64,000 bases of DNA, taken from Oidiodendron maius Zn. Lineage: Eukaryota > Ascomycota > Leotiomycetes > Myxotrichaceae. The notes below the pieces were generated by a model, which had not been told where the DNA came from, did no database searches, and worked only from the letters and a program-made list of their open reading frames with translations. The stretch covers positions 327,661 to 391,660 of the forward strand of contig KN832894.1 of NCBI GenBank assembly GCA_000827325.1. The letters run 5' to 3'. Shown piece after piece: positions 23,567-36,230 of this stretch. The translations under genes and the position numbers were made by a program. Positions within the stretch are counted from its first letter, which is position 1. The number at the start of each line of letters is the position of its first letter.

Positions 23567-25688
23567 ATGCTCTTGAAATATTTTATTTCCGGCTTGGTGC
23601 TCATCTTCTGTTTCGCTTTCGGGAATGCTACTTATTCCGTGAATATGGACGCTCAGGCAAATCAGTTGATTATCCAAAGCCTCGATGCTCTTGGGGGGGA
23701 TGAAGCTCTCAATCAGCTTACAGGTGTAACATATCATGTACCGAAGTTCGTCGCACGTCATAAATTGTAGATTTATATGGAAAGTTTCAAACTAAACCAG
23801 CAACAGTATCTATCGAAGTCGTACGTTGATGGAAAGTTACTCAGCCTTAAGAGCAGACACCACAATAGCGGTTGGCGGAAATCAAAACATCTCGTTCTCC
23901 TTTGCGTCTCCAGAACTGCAACAACGAATTGATAGATTCTTCCAGACCTCCGGTAAAGAAGTTGTTCGTTCCCTATCTGGTGAATCAATGCTGAAAGTTT
24001 CAGAATTTTGGTTAGTGAATAATCCAACCAATCTCCCTATAAGTTTCTCGCTCGTGGTTGAAGATGGAGAGGACGGCTTTGCTTGTTATGTCCAGGGAAA
24101 CAACTATGTCTTTGATCCTGTTACAGCGAGAGGTGGATATGTTGATGGTATGTGAATCTCCAATATTCTAAACTTGCAGACTTGACTTAGCTTAATTAGC
24201 TGCGCTTGCGGAATACCTCATCCATCAATCTCATGCGTTTTCGCCTAAGCTCATGAGCACGGTATCATCCCGTCACTCGATATTTGTGGAGAATTTTGTC
24301 TGATTAGACATTGTTAGATAAAAAGAAACAATGTCGCTACATCTTCAACAATTACCCTTCCTGGGAATATTAAAATGCCGGCAGGTAAGTATAAGTATCT
24401 TCTAATCTGCTTGCCGTGGATAAGGCTTACTAAATAGTATATGACCGAATTCTGGATCTCACCGTCATCTTGAACCCTCAAACACACCTCCCCTACATAA
24501 TACGCTCAATTGAGGATCACTACATATTTGGGAAGTCCTATCATGATTTAGTCGTATATAACTACACCTCGGTATCTGGTATTCAGTTTCCCCGCAGATT
24601 TAAAACTATGTACAACCATGATAGCCTACTGGAGGATTTTATCGTCACGGATATTGATGTCAATCCCAAGTTTGCTCCCGAATTCTTTCAAGGCCTGAAC
24701 GCAAGCCAGAGCCCGACCCCGAAGACCGCCCCTGCGCGTATTTCTGGTTATGGCCACGCTGAGATTGGAGAATACTCGTTCAACCGGATATGGGGTGGAG
24801 AATACACCGGAACCTTAGCGAACCTTTCTGCTACCCACCCAGATCCGTCTTTGCCTAATATCTGGCATCTACAATTTCTTGACAGCCCACTTTGGCAGCA
24901 AATGGTCATGGAGTTTGAGCACGGGGTGATAGTTGTAGATGCACCGCCCCACCAAAACCAACTAGTCATCAAATGGGTGAACGATGCATTAAAGAAGCCA
25001 ATCACTCATTTCTGGGTACATCCCTCTGCCAGCAATTCATAACAATTGACCCAGAGCTTGCTGAAACTCATATCTAGCCTACGCACCATCACCATGATCA
25101 TACCTATGCTGCCAAGGAATTCGTGGAGATCGGAGCTAAAATTATTACCCCTAAAGTAGCTGTACCTCACTGGTCGTATATTCCTGGGGCGCAGCTGGAG
25201 ATTTTTGGGTAAGGCAAAACTAACGATATATCATGAATGCTACATATTCTAACATGCCCTAAGTAATGAACCTTTCGTATACAAGGATGACACGCTACAG
25301 GCACGGTTCCATTGGTCACAAGAAGGTGTTCATAGCGACGACTTTACATATGCAACTATTACCAAAGCAAATCCGAGATGTAATGACTCTATGGTAATTA
25401 TCGAGGCCGATGCCTGGTCGCCTGGCATTGTGGGATTTGAGTTTGACCAGGCCGAAGCGCTTGACTGGGTTAGGCAGATCGTGGCAGATGGTGTAGCTAG
25501 AAATGGAATGTAAGTTCCGGATTCTATAAGTGACCATAGTAATTTTCTGATGCTAATTCAATGCTTATATTAGTGTTTGGCCAATACATGGAAGTCCAAC
25601 GCCGTTGACAGAGCTATTTGAGCTCACAGGGTACGAATATCCAAACTACTCTGTTTGTGATATGATGAGTGGCCCGCCGCTATGTTAA
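23567..25688 (+). CDS. secreted metallo-beta-lactamase-fold hydrolase
   Basis: Eight exons, 23567-23745, 23807-24147, 24200-24261, 24318-24384, 24438-25015, 25078-25208, 25264-25509 and 25574-25688, total 1,719 bases (572 residues) in one frame. The N-terminus is a signal peptide (LVLIFCFAFGNATYS, cleavage about residue 20-24). Residues 30-400 form a long fungal N-terminal part (IIQSLDALGG, YRSRTLMESYSALRADTT, YNYTSVSGIQFPRRFKT). The metal site THHHHDH at about 411-417 is the HxHxDH motif of the superfamily, with a later Asp in IIEADAWSP and the His of PIHGSPTPL as further likely ligands. Members bind two metal ions and cut amide, lactone or thioester bonds. The substrate is unknown; a signal peptide suggests action outside the cell or in the secretory path. 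Confidence 0.93.
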
Positions 25689-27145
25689 TTAGTTACCTGG
25701 GTTTTGTCAACCTGAAAGTTGTATCTGGTAAACATTGAATTGCCATTCTTCCTAGAATCAATCTAAGTGTTTGAACATACTCTCTATAGAGCAACGACAA
25801 AGTGTTAGAAGAAGTGAGCGCCAACTTGTTAATTTTATTTGATCGATATATCTGCCTCACTTGAGCAAATTCATAAACTCAATTCCTCGCAACAGGTCTT
25901 TTTTTCTTTTTCCAGTCGCCGTGATAAAGGCCGTGGGTAAGGACAGTTGGCGTTTGATATATCGTCCTAATAATAAATTTACTCATAATAATCACGAACG
26001 AAGTATTAATCTTTCTACATATTCATGACATTATTGGTTATCGACTTGGATTTGGATATGGGAGTTTCTTAGTAATGTTCCTCACCTACAGATATAAGCC
26101 ATTAAAATCTCCATTTTACTCAGCGATATTTATAATAGCTATGATTTTTCTTACTAATACTTTTATTCGAGTTAATTAAAGCTAAAGCTATTTCAGGAAT
26201 GGGAATAGAGAAGCCTCCAGTGGGGGAAATTAGTCAGAATTACATTGGGGTGAATGTAACAGGCGTGTATCTGTATCTATGGCATAAGTTCAGGCTCTAA
26301 CCTCTATTACACATGTATCCGACTTTGTTTTAGGGATATAAGGCAAATTTATCCCAATACCCTTTGGTACTGCGCGGTTTGTCACCTTTTGCGTGCTTAT
26401 GTGGCACCGCCTGGAACGGACGGAGGGGTTTATTTCCGTTTCTGGATAGTGACCTTACAAAGTTTGGAAAATATTTCCATGTTTTATAACAAAAAGTGGA
26501 AACAAAGCCAAAACAGTGATAGTATCAGGAAGTCAGGGGATTTTTCGGGGCATGGCATACAACGTACCGACTCTGTTAGCGTCCTAGTTCAGCAGGCAGA
26601 CATGTTTCTTCTTTCCGATATACCCGTAAGTGAGCAATAATGTCAGGGTCGGCAGATGCATCGGCAAGCCTTGGAAGAGGATTGCAGGTCCGGCCCTCGC
26701 AGGCGATGCTGTCTGACCGCGGTTCTTTCATCCGTTACAACGCTCTGTGTAACTTTGAAGTGTTTGATTTTATGCCTTAGATTCTACGACATGGAGATCT
26801 GACTGTGTGATCGAAGAATTTGGAACACGGGCAACACCTTCATGACTTCAAATGGGTCCTTTAAGGATATGAAAGGGGCTGTTCTTTAGTCGGGCCGTGA
26901 TTAATTCAGCTTAACAACCCGGGAAAGTTACCTGCAGGGGTCGACAACAAGGTAGCCTTACCTGTACAACCAGCTTTCCGATATACACTAGTACATTTGA
27001 TATCCTCCGGAAATTTGGAGTTTATACCTGAGAATATTTCTGAATATTTACCTCGTAATCTCTGGCACTTTCCATTGCCATAGTTATCGCTTCTCAATGA
27101 TTTAGACCTCATTTTTCGAAAATCCCAACCTCACAAATAACGTTG
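25689..27145. other. intergenic, no gene recognised
   Basis: A 1.46-kb gap, AT-rich at 25780-26200, separating the metallo-hydrolase from the carrier. Short frames such as 26389-26640 have no features of real proteins. Confidence 0.5.
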
Positions 27146-28552
27146 ATGGAGGCAGCAGTATCTGGAGAACCTGGTGGCCAGGATACATCTATGCAGAGTT
27201 GTAGGTTTCAACTTGAAAGAAAAGACCATATTCATCAGGTTGCGCAAGATAACCGGGCAGATTTGAGTGGTAATATACTGGCATGTCTCCAAGTCTTCGG
27301 GTCATTTTTCCTCATGATAAATTCTTGGTATATAGCTCCGGCGCTCTTGTAGTTCAACCTATACTCATTCTCTTTAGGGGAGTGACAAACACCTTCGGCG
27401 CGTATCAAACATATTACGAAGCAAATCTCTTGAAGGACGAGAGTCCTTCACGAATATCTTGGATAGGCTCTATCCAAGCTTTCCTCTTGCTCCTAGTCGG
27501 TGGCTGCATTACTGGCCCTATATTTGATGCTGGCTATCTTCGAAGTTTGATTATTGTGGGTTCTATAACCTCAGTCTTGGGTATGATGATGACAAGCATA
27601 TGCAAAGAATACTGGCAGATTGTTCTATCCCAGGGCTTGTGTGTAGGAATTGGTGCAGGATGTCTGTTCTTGCCGAGCGTTGCTGTGATGCCGCAATACT
27701 TCACTGAAAGAAGAGCTTTTGCAACTGGCATAGCTGCAACAGGTAGTAGTATAGGTATGTGAATAAGATTCTGGGGATCTAGCTCCTAACTTGATAATAG
27801 GCGGTGTCATTTACCCCATCGTCTTTCATGAACTGCAACCCCGCATTGGCTTCAGTTGGGCCACGAGAGTGATTGCGTTCATTATGCTTGCCACCCTAAT
27901 AATTCCCATAACGGTTATGCGAGCAAAGATATCCCCTTCAAATCGGCGGCCGCTCTTCGACTTGGCCGTCCTCCGAGAGCTACCTTTTGACTTATTTTCA
28001 TTCGGCTTCTTCTTTGGTATGATGGGAATGTATATCCCATTCTATTATATGTCCACATATAGCACCGGGCGTGATATAGTCAACAATAATCTTGGGTTTT
28101 ACCTCCTTACTATCATTAACGCAGCATCGGTATTCGGCCGAATAGTGCCAAACTTTCTGGCAGATACTATTGGTCCCCTAAATATTAGTGCACCATTCTG
28201 CTGTGCTTGCGCTATCATTGCATTCTGCTGGACATCAATATCCTCTACAGGCCAAGCCGTTGTCTTCTGTATATTCTACGGCTTCTTTTCTGGAACCTTC
28301 GTTTCCATCAGTCCTCCAGCACTAGCTTCTTTATCGCCGGATCTTAATCTAGTGGGAACTCATATGGGAATGGGATTTACCTGTGGTGGATTAGGTCTTC
28401 TTATTGGCAATCCAGTTGCTGGTATACTGTTGGATAGCTACGGGTGGATTGGACCTGCGATGTTCTGTGGGGCATGTAGCATTTTGGCTACTTGTTTTGT
28501 TTTGATAGCGAGATTGTCTAAGACAGGAAGGGTACTGATAGTTAAAGTGTGA
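27146..28552 (+). CDS. MFS carrier, monocarboxylate-transporter type
   Basis: Exons 27146-27327, 27378-27754 and 27801-28552 give 436 residues. The first helix reads CLQVFGSFFLMINSWGVTNTFGAYQTYYE, the hallmark opening of fungal monocarboxylate-type (MCH/MCT) carriers, and about twelve hydrophobic segments follow (SWIGSIQAFLLLLVGGCITGP, GLCVGIGAGCLFLPSVAVMP, GLGLLIGNPVAGILLDSYGWIGP). The yeast relatives Mch1-5 include a riboflavin carrier, and most fungal members are unassigned. The start at 27146 is an ATG directly after an upstream TTG. The carrier is co-directional with the secreted metallo-hydrolase 1.46 kb upstream. The plasma membrane is the probable site; the substrate is unknown. Confidence 0.93.
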
Positions 28553-29377
28553 GAATCAATCATCAGTGGCAGCCATAACATAGGTCCTACAGGGAGATAG
28601 AATTATCTGTTTTAATAAAAGAGGAACCGAAGAGTTATTCCTCTATCTCGGCTTAGGATACACATGCAGATCATGTTTCGGCAGACTGTTCAGAGAAGTC
28701 CTACGCCTGAGAACAAGTTTGATGATTTGTATGAAAATTTTTATTCGTTATCGAGAAGTGAAAGGATCCGTAGGCTTGTGCTTCACGTGCGGACTAGAGC
28801 GAACAATGCAGGGTCATTACGCTTTTTGCAATGTAGTAATTAAATTTTGGTACATAAACTCGCCAAGATTACTAGCTATATAGCATTATCCAAATTTCAA
28901 ATTTAGTAACTCTATTACTGTCGTGAATGTTATTATTTTATAAAGGGACCAGCTAAATTGTAACGCCTAGTGACAGCGCCATTGTGGCATAGAGAAGATT
29001 CCCGATGTTAACCTAGCTAGTAGAGCTGAAAGAATATCACTGCCAGCTAGCAGAACTGATCAGGCTAATGGAGCCACAATCTTGAATTCAGTAGCCTTCC
29101 TGGCCTAGAAGCCGGTGAGAGGACAATGACGATACCCGGTGAAGATATTCAGCTGGAGGGTATTTGGATTTGGGGACTAACGTTTAATCAGGGCGGAAAA
29201 GCCTAAAGCGGGTACTTTATTTTCGGATGAGCAAACGGGTTACTCCACCGTTTGATTGCAACATCCTTACTGCTGATCACGCCACAGTATAGGCAGTTGT
29301 TTCTAAAGCTTTCTCTGTTTTTAGCCTCGTCTATCAATCTACTCTACATTTCTTATCTTATACTTAACACAACGACG
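28553..29377. other. intergenic between convergent genes
   Basis: No gene recognised; AT-rich around 28820-28960. Confidence 0.5.
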
Positions 29378-30223
29378 CTATATCCCAATCAAATGACAGA
29401 TGGCTGTAATCCCATTGATAACTTCTCCAGCAGTGTCACCGATGTCACCGAGTGGGATGGCCCCCAGTGCATCCTGAATGCTACCAAGGAAAGAGCCGCA
29501 ATCAAAACCCTGCGGTTCTACCGAAGATCCTTGAAAGGTCATCTGCGCCTTCACACTTGAATCATTGCCATACAGTGTAGCTTGTATAAAGTTGGCAATA
29601 GTGCAATGTCCGCTTTTAAATTTATGGTCAGAACCTGTCCTTTTATTCGATTTTCGGGAATACTTACAAGGATACATCTCCACAGTCCAGAGCCACGGGC
29701 CCTGATTCCCGTTTTGAAGGATTAGGATTCAATGGAGCCGGATCACCAATGCACTTTGTTGCAGAAACTTTTGAGCATTGACCTGTGTGAAGCATCGCAG
29801 TATTAATAGAGGAAAGCAGTATTTGACGTACACTGGAATCGTTGCTAATATATCCAGACATCTGAATTGTCGCCGTTCCTTGGTCTGTAGTCCCGTCAGA
29901 GTCAGTTACAAATTGAAAACTCTGAGGTGACCCTGAGTCACAACCCATATTGTCGCATTCTGGTTCCATATATTTTGCTTGAAAAGTCGTAGCATCTTGA
30001 TCCCCAATGTCGAACTAGGGACATGTAAGCCAAATGCGAATAGATGAGATCTGATATAGGAATTTTGGGGCTTTCTCACCGAGCTTTTGCCAACCTCCAC
30101 CAATATACTGGACTTTGGAGAGTCTCGCGGAATAACCGCTGTCAAAGCCATGGCGTAAAACTGCAAGGGTAATGATGCTAAACATAAGAAATAAATAGGG
30201 AGTGAGCTCTTAAACGAAGCCAT
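29378..30223 (-). CDS. small secreted protein of unknown family
   Basis: Exons 30223-30080, 30014-29668 and 29612-29378 (introns 65 and 55 bases) give 241 residues in frame. A signal peptide is clear (LPIYFLCLASLPLQFYAMA, cleavage about residue 25-28), followed by a PRD site. The mature part is rich in Ser, Thr, Asp and Gly and has about eight cysteines (ECDNMGCDSG, TGQCSKVSATKC, LDCGDVSFGHC, GFDCGSF, AICHLIG), which probably form disulfide bonds. There are no transmembrane segments after the signal. I do not recognise the family; a cell-wall or extracellular role, perhaps an effector-like protein, is a guess. Confidence 0.8.
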
Positions 30224-31228
30224 AATTTTTCACCTCCGATATTGTTCGTTATATCAATTGAACGGAATTTCAAAGTATTTATTTGAGGTCAAGATTGAGG
30301 TCAAGATGATTGTGCCTTAGAAATAGAAATTTTTGAGAACTGACACTACGCAGCTATATACTCCAGACTTAGGAGGAAGGATTAGGCCTAAGAGGAGGCT
30401 TGGATTGAGATAATCCTTTTGGGGAATAAATAAAGTGCATAATCTCAAATCAGGATTAAGTCTCCCAAAATAGATTTGGGATTCTTATTAATGTTTGACT
30501 TAGTAACTTGTTGGTGCTTCAATTTTATAGCTGGTTTGTGGCCAATGGATCACTGTAAGTAATTTTCCTTACGAAAATCTGTCTATTCCGTAAGTATCAT
30601 CATCCTTTCGGGGATATAGTGTAAAACAGTTCGCCTTACGTGGATCATAGTACCCAAGCCTAATCCCACATGAGGCTCGATAATTAATCCACTCAAGACA
30701 AAGGCGAAGACACCTAGGCGTGATCGTGAGCTCCACTCTAGAAACACGACCAGTACGGATAACTATAGAGCCGATGCTGGAATGTGTACTATAAGCTATC
30801 GGAACCCAAACACAATATTCAGTATAGCTGCAATATGCTGGCTGAGCATATTCTTTACGACAGGCGTCGCACTTGGTCTAAGCAACCGAAGTCAACAATT
30901 GGGTATTTCTATGTCACTTCCCAAATTCGGATATTTTATGCTCACCGCAGCACGGATAATCCGGATCACCCCCCATTTATAACCACCCTGTCATTTGCTC
31001 TTTCCGGCAATAAAACTAGTAACAAGAACGAGGTCTTGAAACTGCAGGTCCGGATACAGCTTTGCCACGGGTAGGATGGCATCCTCTACCAACCCTCCTC
31101 AGCACGGATTACAAACCATGTGGCTGCCATATGCGTTTGTACGTGCTACTAAATAGCAGTAGTCTGTAGTAAAAATCCGGAATGTCTTGCGCTCTACAGC
31201 ATTTATTGATTTTGAATGAGACAATATC
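30224..31228. other. intergenic between divergent genes
   Basis: A shared 5' region of about 1 kb. A loose inverted repeat occurs around 30400-30475 (TTGAGATAATCC / AATCTCAAATCAGG). No gene recognised. Confidence 0.45.
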
Positions 31229-32268
31229 ATGGCGCATCTTGAATCATCAAATTTGTTCTCGGTGAAAGGATTAGTTGCAGTGATTACTGGTGGAGGAAGT
31301 GGTAAGGATCGAATTCTGTCATGCAGATTGCTTTCGCTGCGGATTCCTCTTATCTCCTGCTCTCTTTGTTTATTTTGGAACGAACAGCGTATCATTATAA
31401 ATAGCTATTTGAATACTAACTGGTTCTAGGGATTGGGCAGATGATGGCACATGCTCTTGATGCCAACGGCGCCTCGAAAGTGTTCATAATCGGTCGCCGA
31501 GAACAGAAACTCAAGGATACGGCAGCCTCGGCCGTCAACGGCTCGATCATTCCGGTCATAGGAGACATATCTTCGAAGGAATCATTGCAAGCTGCCTACA
31601 ATCAAATTGCTATGCAGACCAAGTACATCGACCTCCTTATCGCAAATAGCGGCACGGTTGGACCACGCGGGATGAATATCTCCAAGCCTGGTGGAAGCCC
31701 AGCGACCCTGCAGGAACTTCGGGAGCATCTGTGGAAAACCCCGATGGAGGAATTCTCCCAAGTTTCACATGTAAATGTGACTGGGACCTTCTATACGATC
31801 GTCGCATTCCTGCCGTTGCTAGAGGCTGCGAATCAGCAGCGCCCTCATCCTACCCCGGGCGTGCTCTCACCTCCTAGACCCCAGGTTATCGTCATCAGCT
31901 CTGTTGCCGGATTTCTCCGTGTTGGCATGACAGGATATGCATATCACATTTCCAAGGCTGGTGTCAACATGTTGATCAAGATGGTCTCCACAATGCTTAC
32001 TCGACATCATATCCGGGTGAACGGGATAGCGCCAGGCCCATACTATTCCGAATTGTCAGCTTCAATCTATGAGCGGCTAGGCGTTGTTGGACAAGGAGTT
32101 ACCGATGGTTCTTTCCCGCCGGAAAATTTCCCTCTGACGCGGTCTGGTGGTGAAGAAGATATTGCAGGATTGATCATCTGGATGGCTGGCGCTGCTGGGG
32201 GCTACTTAAATGGGAGTATTGTGGTTACTGATGGTGGAAGAGCAGGAACTGTTCCTTCAACATACTAG
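31229..32268 (+). CDS. short-chain dehydrogenase/reductase
   Basis: Exons 31229-31301 and 31430-32268, split by a 128-base intron inside the coenzyme motif, give 303 residues. TGGGSGIG (about residues 20-27) is the classical SDR nucleotide motif; IANSG replaces NNAG; VISSVAG carries the catalytic serine and YAYHISKAG the catalytic Tyr and Lys; the closing VTDGG matches classical SDRs. Residues between about 85 and 115 form an insert rich in Gly and Pro. NAD(P)-dependent oxidation or reduction of an alcohol/ketone is inferred; the substrate is unknown. No signal peptide, so likely cytosolic. Confidence 0.93.
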
Positions 32269-33720
32269 TAGGATCGCGGCGCTTGATGTGGGAGGCGGTG
32301 ATTTTCCAGTCGAGTAGACGAAGAACCGAAGAGATGTGTGACCTAGCTCTCGTTAGAATGAGTTAAAATTGAATATAAATATTCAAATATAATTATATAT
32401 ACGAGACTTGGTTCATTGGAATACCTCTCGCGATGCAGGAAAGTCACTTGTCCGAAGGCAGGCCGGAAATTTCATTGTTCTATCCTGCAGTTATTGGAGA
32501 AATCATTGATTCTTCCCATATTTTCGTACAACCTCTCGAAGAAGATTGCTTCTTTGGATGACAGCGCTGGCGAATCTCCATCTTGGCCTTCTAGCCTTCT
32601 ACTGTCAACAGGAGGTCTAGTCTCTAGTCTTAGCAGCGGTCCTGGGGATTTGGGACGTTCACCGTGCTATATCGTGTCCCAAGATAACATGGTGGCATGA
32701 CGAAAAAGGGTGAGATAAGTCGCTTACCACCTACTGTGCCTAACTGAAAAGCAGTGTCAGTGATGGAAATGTGTGCATATTTCATACGTCAAGCAGAGCG
32801 GTAGTATTCCACAGCGTGAGAATTGATCTTGGCCATCTGAATATCAGGCTTTCAAACTAGGTCTCATCATATACATTTATATACCTTTCAATCCTGAACT
32901 CAGAGAATAATCTCTACCACAGGGACCCATTATATTACATTGCCGAGCAACGGAGATTACGGAACAGTTGCCGGCGTCTCGTGGTCAACCTCCGGAGGTG
33001 CATGCAGCTATGTAGAAGACCATTTCACAATCCGGCTAACTCTTCCGGTGGCAGAGCAATTTGAAATATTTTCCTGTGTGCGCTTTCTCGGGATTTTCTT
33101 CACACCTTCGAGCGTCGGAGAAACTTGATAGCTTCGTCAGGTGGCTTTGATTGGGCCGTATTGGAGACTTGAGAGCGACAGAGTGGAGGTTGTACTTCAG
33201 CTGCAGTTGCTGTAATCTTAGCTATCCATTTGGACCCCACTCCCGAGCTCGCATTACATCCACACCCGACATGACCAGATCATCGCCATTTCCTTCCTCA
33301 CCTTCACTGCTTGCTCCCATGAGCTTGGTCAGCCTTCAAAGGGGCTGCTGGGATCCACAGGCACTCGAGATAGCGTCTACCTGAACGGGTACTTCTCGCT
33401 CACCTCAAAACGGCATTCCTCGAACGTAATGTCGTATCTCCTATTAGTGGACCTAACGTTGTTTCAGCGTCAGATTAGCTCCCTTCTCGCGGTCATTGGC
33501 ATTTATTACAGTTTAATAGCTTTTATTCTGCTTGCCTTTACTTCGCTTTCACGATATGGTTGGCGAAGGGTGTGGAGGTAGTTGTCAAATACTTTGATAC
33601 AAGCGATCTGTCTAGATCCGTGAATACCTACACTAACTAGATTCTGCAGCGCCAAAGAAGACTTTTCTCCCCCTCACCCCGTTCAGAGAAGCAGCAGGCG
33701 AGGAATGATCGCCTAAATGT
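32269..33720. other. intergenic, no gene recognised
   Basis: Separates convergent genes. Short open frames at 32416-32700, 32940-33128 and 33151-33384 have no family features and no shared splice pattern. Confidence 0.45.
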
Positions 33721-34736
33721 CTAGTAGCCCACGAAAAGTTTGTTCTCACCGCGCTTTTCCCTCCAGAGATTAGTGGATCTGAAGAGCTCGTGGCATCCGT
33801 TGAGGACCCATGGCCATTTCCTCAAGAATTCCTCACTGATCTCCCAGCCGCTCGGATCCCATGGATCCCCCCAGGCGATGAGGCCAGTCTTCTCATGCGG
33901 AATATCACAGAATTCCAACATTTGAATACACAGTGGCGTATCGTCATAGGAGTCTCCTAAGCGGAGAATATTGTCCCGTAGTTCTGGTATTGGAAACAGA
34001 TCAATCCAAGGATGATGCTCAATTGCTCGTTGTAGTGCAGTAGGTCGAAGATGTACTGGGCACGATAGATTGATATCGTAACCCGGGTTGGGGGTATTGA
34101 AAGGTGACTCAGCCTCGGCGTCCATCCAGGCCGTTGTAAACCCAAGAGCTGATGTATTTGTGACTAGAGCTCTAAATACGTTAAATTGAATTAGCGTTAG
34201 TAGGAGGTCGATCCTTGGGGATCCTAGCATGCTTGCGTGATATAGCTGTTCATACTGAATAATTACCCTCTGCGTCTCAGAAAGACTCAGTTTAGAGAAC
34301 GTAGAGGCTAGCTTGCCTATGCACAAGCCCTCTAGACTGTTGTGGGTGGGTACGATATCCATGCAAGACAAACCCGCACCAGCGCGGTCACTGCCTTCTG
34401 CCTCAGCAGAATCACGTCGTTCGAGTTCCATGTGATTTTCGTGACTAATTGTGGTCTTTTTTAAGCTTTTTCTCTTCCCTACATTGGATAGTTCCCTGTC
34501 AGCGATTCGTGCGCGGGGACCACACCCAACAACTGCATAGCTAACTCCACAGCGTACTTACGATACAGCCTTGAGTTCAGTCGGTTCTGTAACCTCCTCC
34601 GCTCCGCAGTGCTGGTAATCCCGGTCCAATCGTCCGCTGGAACGCGGACTGCAGCCTGTTGCATCATTGGCTCCACAAGTATATTTGGCGGCTGACTGTG
34701 GCCATGGTAAGATTGGCGAGAGAGAGTCTGCTCCAT
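33721..34736 (-). CDS. bZIP-like transcription factor with DUF3425 domain
   Basis: Exons 34736-34562 and 34478-33721 with an 83-base intron, 310 residues. The basic region, DDWTGITSTAERRRLQNRLN then SRLYRKRK (about residues 35-63), fits the fungal bZIP subgroup with the RLxNRLNxRxYR core, and the intron sits inside it as in relatives. No long leucine zipper follows, which is normal for this group. The C-terminal half is DUF3425: HPWIDLFPIPELRDNILR, GLIAWGDPWDPSGWEISEEF and NGCHELFRSTNLWR. The protein is nuclear and DNA-binding by family. Its targets are unknown. A TGCAACTTGCTTG word lies 91 bases upstream of the start. Confidence 0.93.
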
Positions 34737-34826
34737 GGCTAGAGCGTTTCTGATCCTGTCGATGCCAATCGAATTTCCAGGGTTGGGTAGTGAACACGAT
34801 CGCTGGTCGAAGACTAGATGTGGTTA

Positions 34827-34841
34827 TGCAACTTGCTTGTG
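34827..34841 (+). promoter_or_regulatory. TGCAACYTGCTT word, copy 1
   Basis: Reads TGCAACTTGCTTGTG, 91 bases upstream of the bZIP start. One of eight related words in the window; whether it is a binding site or a transposon end is not settled. Confidence 0.4.
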
Positions 34842-35348
34842 CTCCGTCGTTATGGACGAGTTTACGTATGACCATCGACGAATGGAAGGATAAGCGTGAT
34901 ATAATCTGCTTTTAGGCGCTCAGCACTCGCAATGGAGATCGGAATTAATCAGTAGCTAATCGGCTTCGAGGTGACTGTTTATTTTTCCTTTCCCTACTGT
35001 TCAGACTCGAAAAACCTGAAAGCCATCGAGGGCAGATGTGTCACGGCTGAACGTCATAAAACGGCTAAATGTAACTGAGTTAGACATGGGCCTAACCGAA
35101 GCCTCGGCTAATGATGCCCTTTCTCTATCATTTAATTGGATTGAACCCATGCTCCACTTGAGTAGCGGAGCTGTATTCCCATGGATTTTTGTAACGGTAG
35201 AGCCATGATGCGTATTTTATGATACTAATATTTACACTGAGGATCTACCTAAGTTGCGCATACAGTTGGTGAAGGTAAACATGTGCACGACAAAGACCAG
35301 GCGAGAAGAGGAAAATCAATGTGTCCCTGCAAGCAGATTTCACACTAA

Positions 35349-35364
35349 TGCAACCTGCTTGCGG
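35349..35364 (+). repeat. TGCAACYTGCTT word, copy 2
   Basis: Reads TGCAACCTGCTTGCGG after ACTAA, nearly identical to the right end of the MITE-like element at 54405-54582. Confidence 0.5.
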
Positions 35365-35578
35365 ACTGTCCCACTTAACCTGAATTTACTGGTCCTACAA
35401 TACTGTACTGCACAGTACTGTAGTATCACCACGAACCAGGTTGCCCCTGTACGAAGGTGATAAGCAGACAGCCAATTTCTGCCCCACTGGCATGGCGAGA
35501 ATTATTTGCAATCCCTGTGCGGTTGACACCCCCCCCCCCCCTCCCCCCACAACCAAATATCATGGGAAACAAAACCAA

Positions 35579-35594
35579 TGCAGCCTGCTTGTGG
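35579..35594 (+). repeat. TGCAACYTGCTT word, copy 3
   Basis: Reads TGCAGCCTGCTTGTGG with one mismatch to the core, 230 bases after copy 2 and in the same direction. Confidence 0.4.
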
Positions 35595-36230
35595 TGGGCA
35601 GTACTAGTCCTTCACCGTGGCATGGCTCTGAGGGGTACAGCACAGGTGGCATGTAGGAGCTACAATCGCGGTGCTATACATCTCCGTTCGGGAATATTAG
35701 ACACACTTTTTTCTGGGACGATGTTCTGACTTAGTACTGGTACGACGGCTTCGCAAAATACAGAATCACGTAACCAGTTATTAGATCTGTTATTCCACTC
35801 ACAATCCTCTCAGTCGCTATTTCTCCTGAGCGACGATTCTACTTACATTACGGGCGCAAGTTGGGCTGTAGAGGGAGAATCGAATGCTTGAGCGCTGCAT
35901 CGTTTCATCAGATGTAATTTTTACAGACGTCTTGCATGAGTGAGCTAAAATATTCAACCTAGCTCTATTCCCATGGTGTGCTGCTACTAGCTCCTTTGGA
36001 ACTGGTTCTCTGATTGGAAATATTTTGAACGACCCGTGTCTTTTGCGTCGCACATCCTTGAGAAGATATTCCAATTTTGCGAGCGACCGGTTTCTAGGTC
36101 TCGCTACCTGCTGCATTAAGCCACATGTGCAAGAGATCTAGTTACCCTGCTAAGTGATGCGAAAATGCTCTATTGCTCGCTCTCACCATGAGACTCATAA
36201 GGCTTTTCCGTCATTAGTAAAAACATACGT

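Larger units (their letters stand above)
34737..36230. other. intergenic with dispersed TGCAAC words and a C-tract
   Basis: Contains three copies of the TGCAACYTGCTT word family (34827, 35349, 35579) and a run of 13 C residues at 35529-35541, broken by one T and followed by six more. No gene recognised; the minus-strand frame at 35817-36116 lacks family features. Confidence 0.5.
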
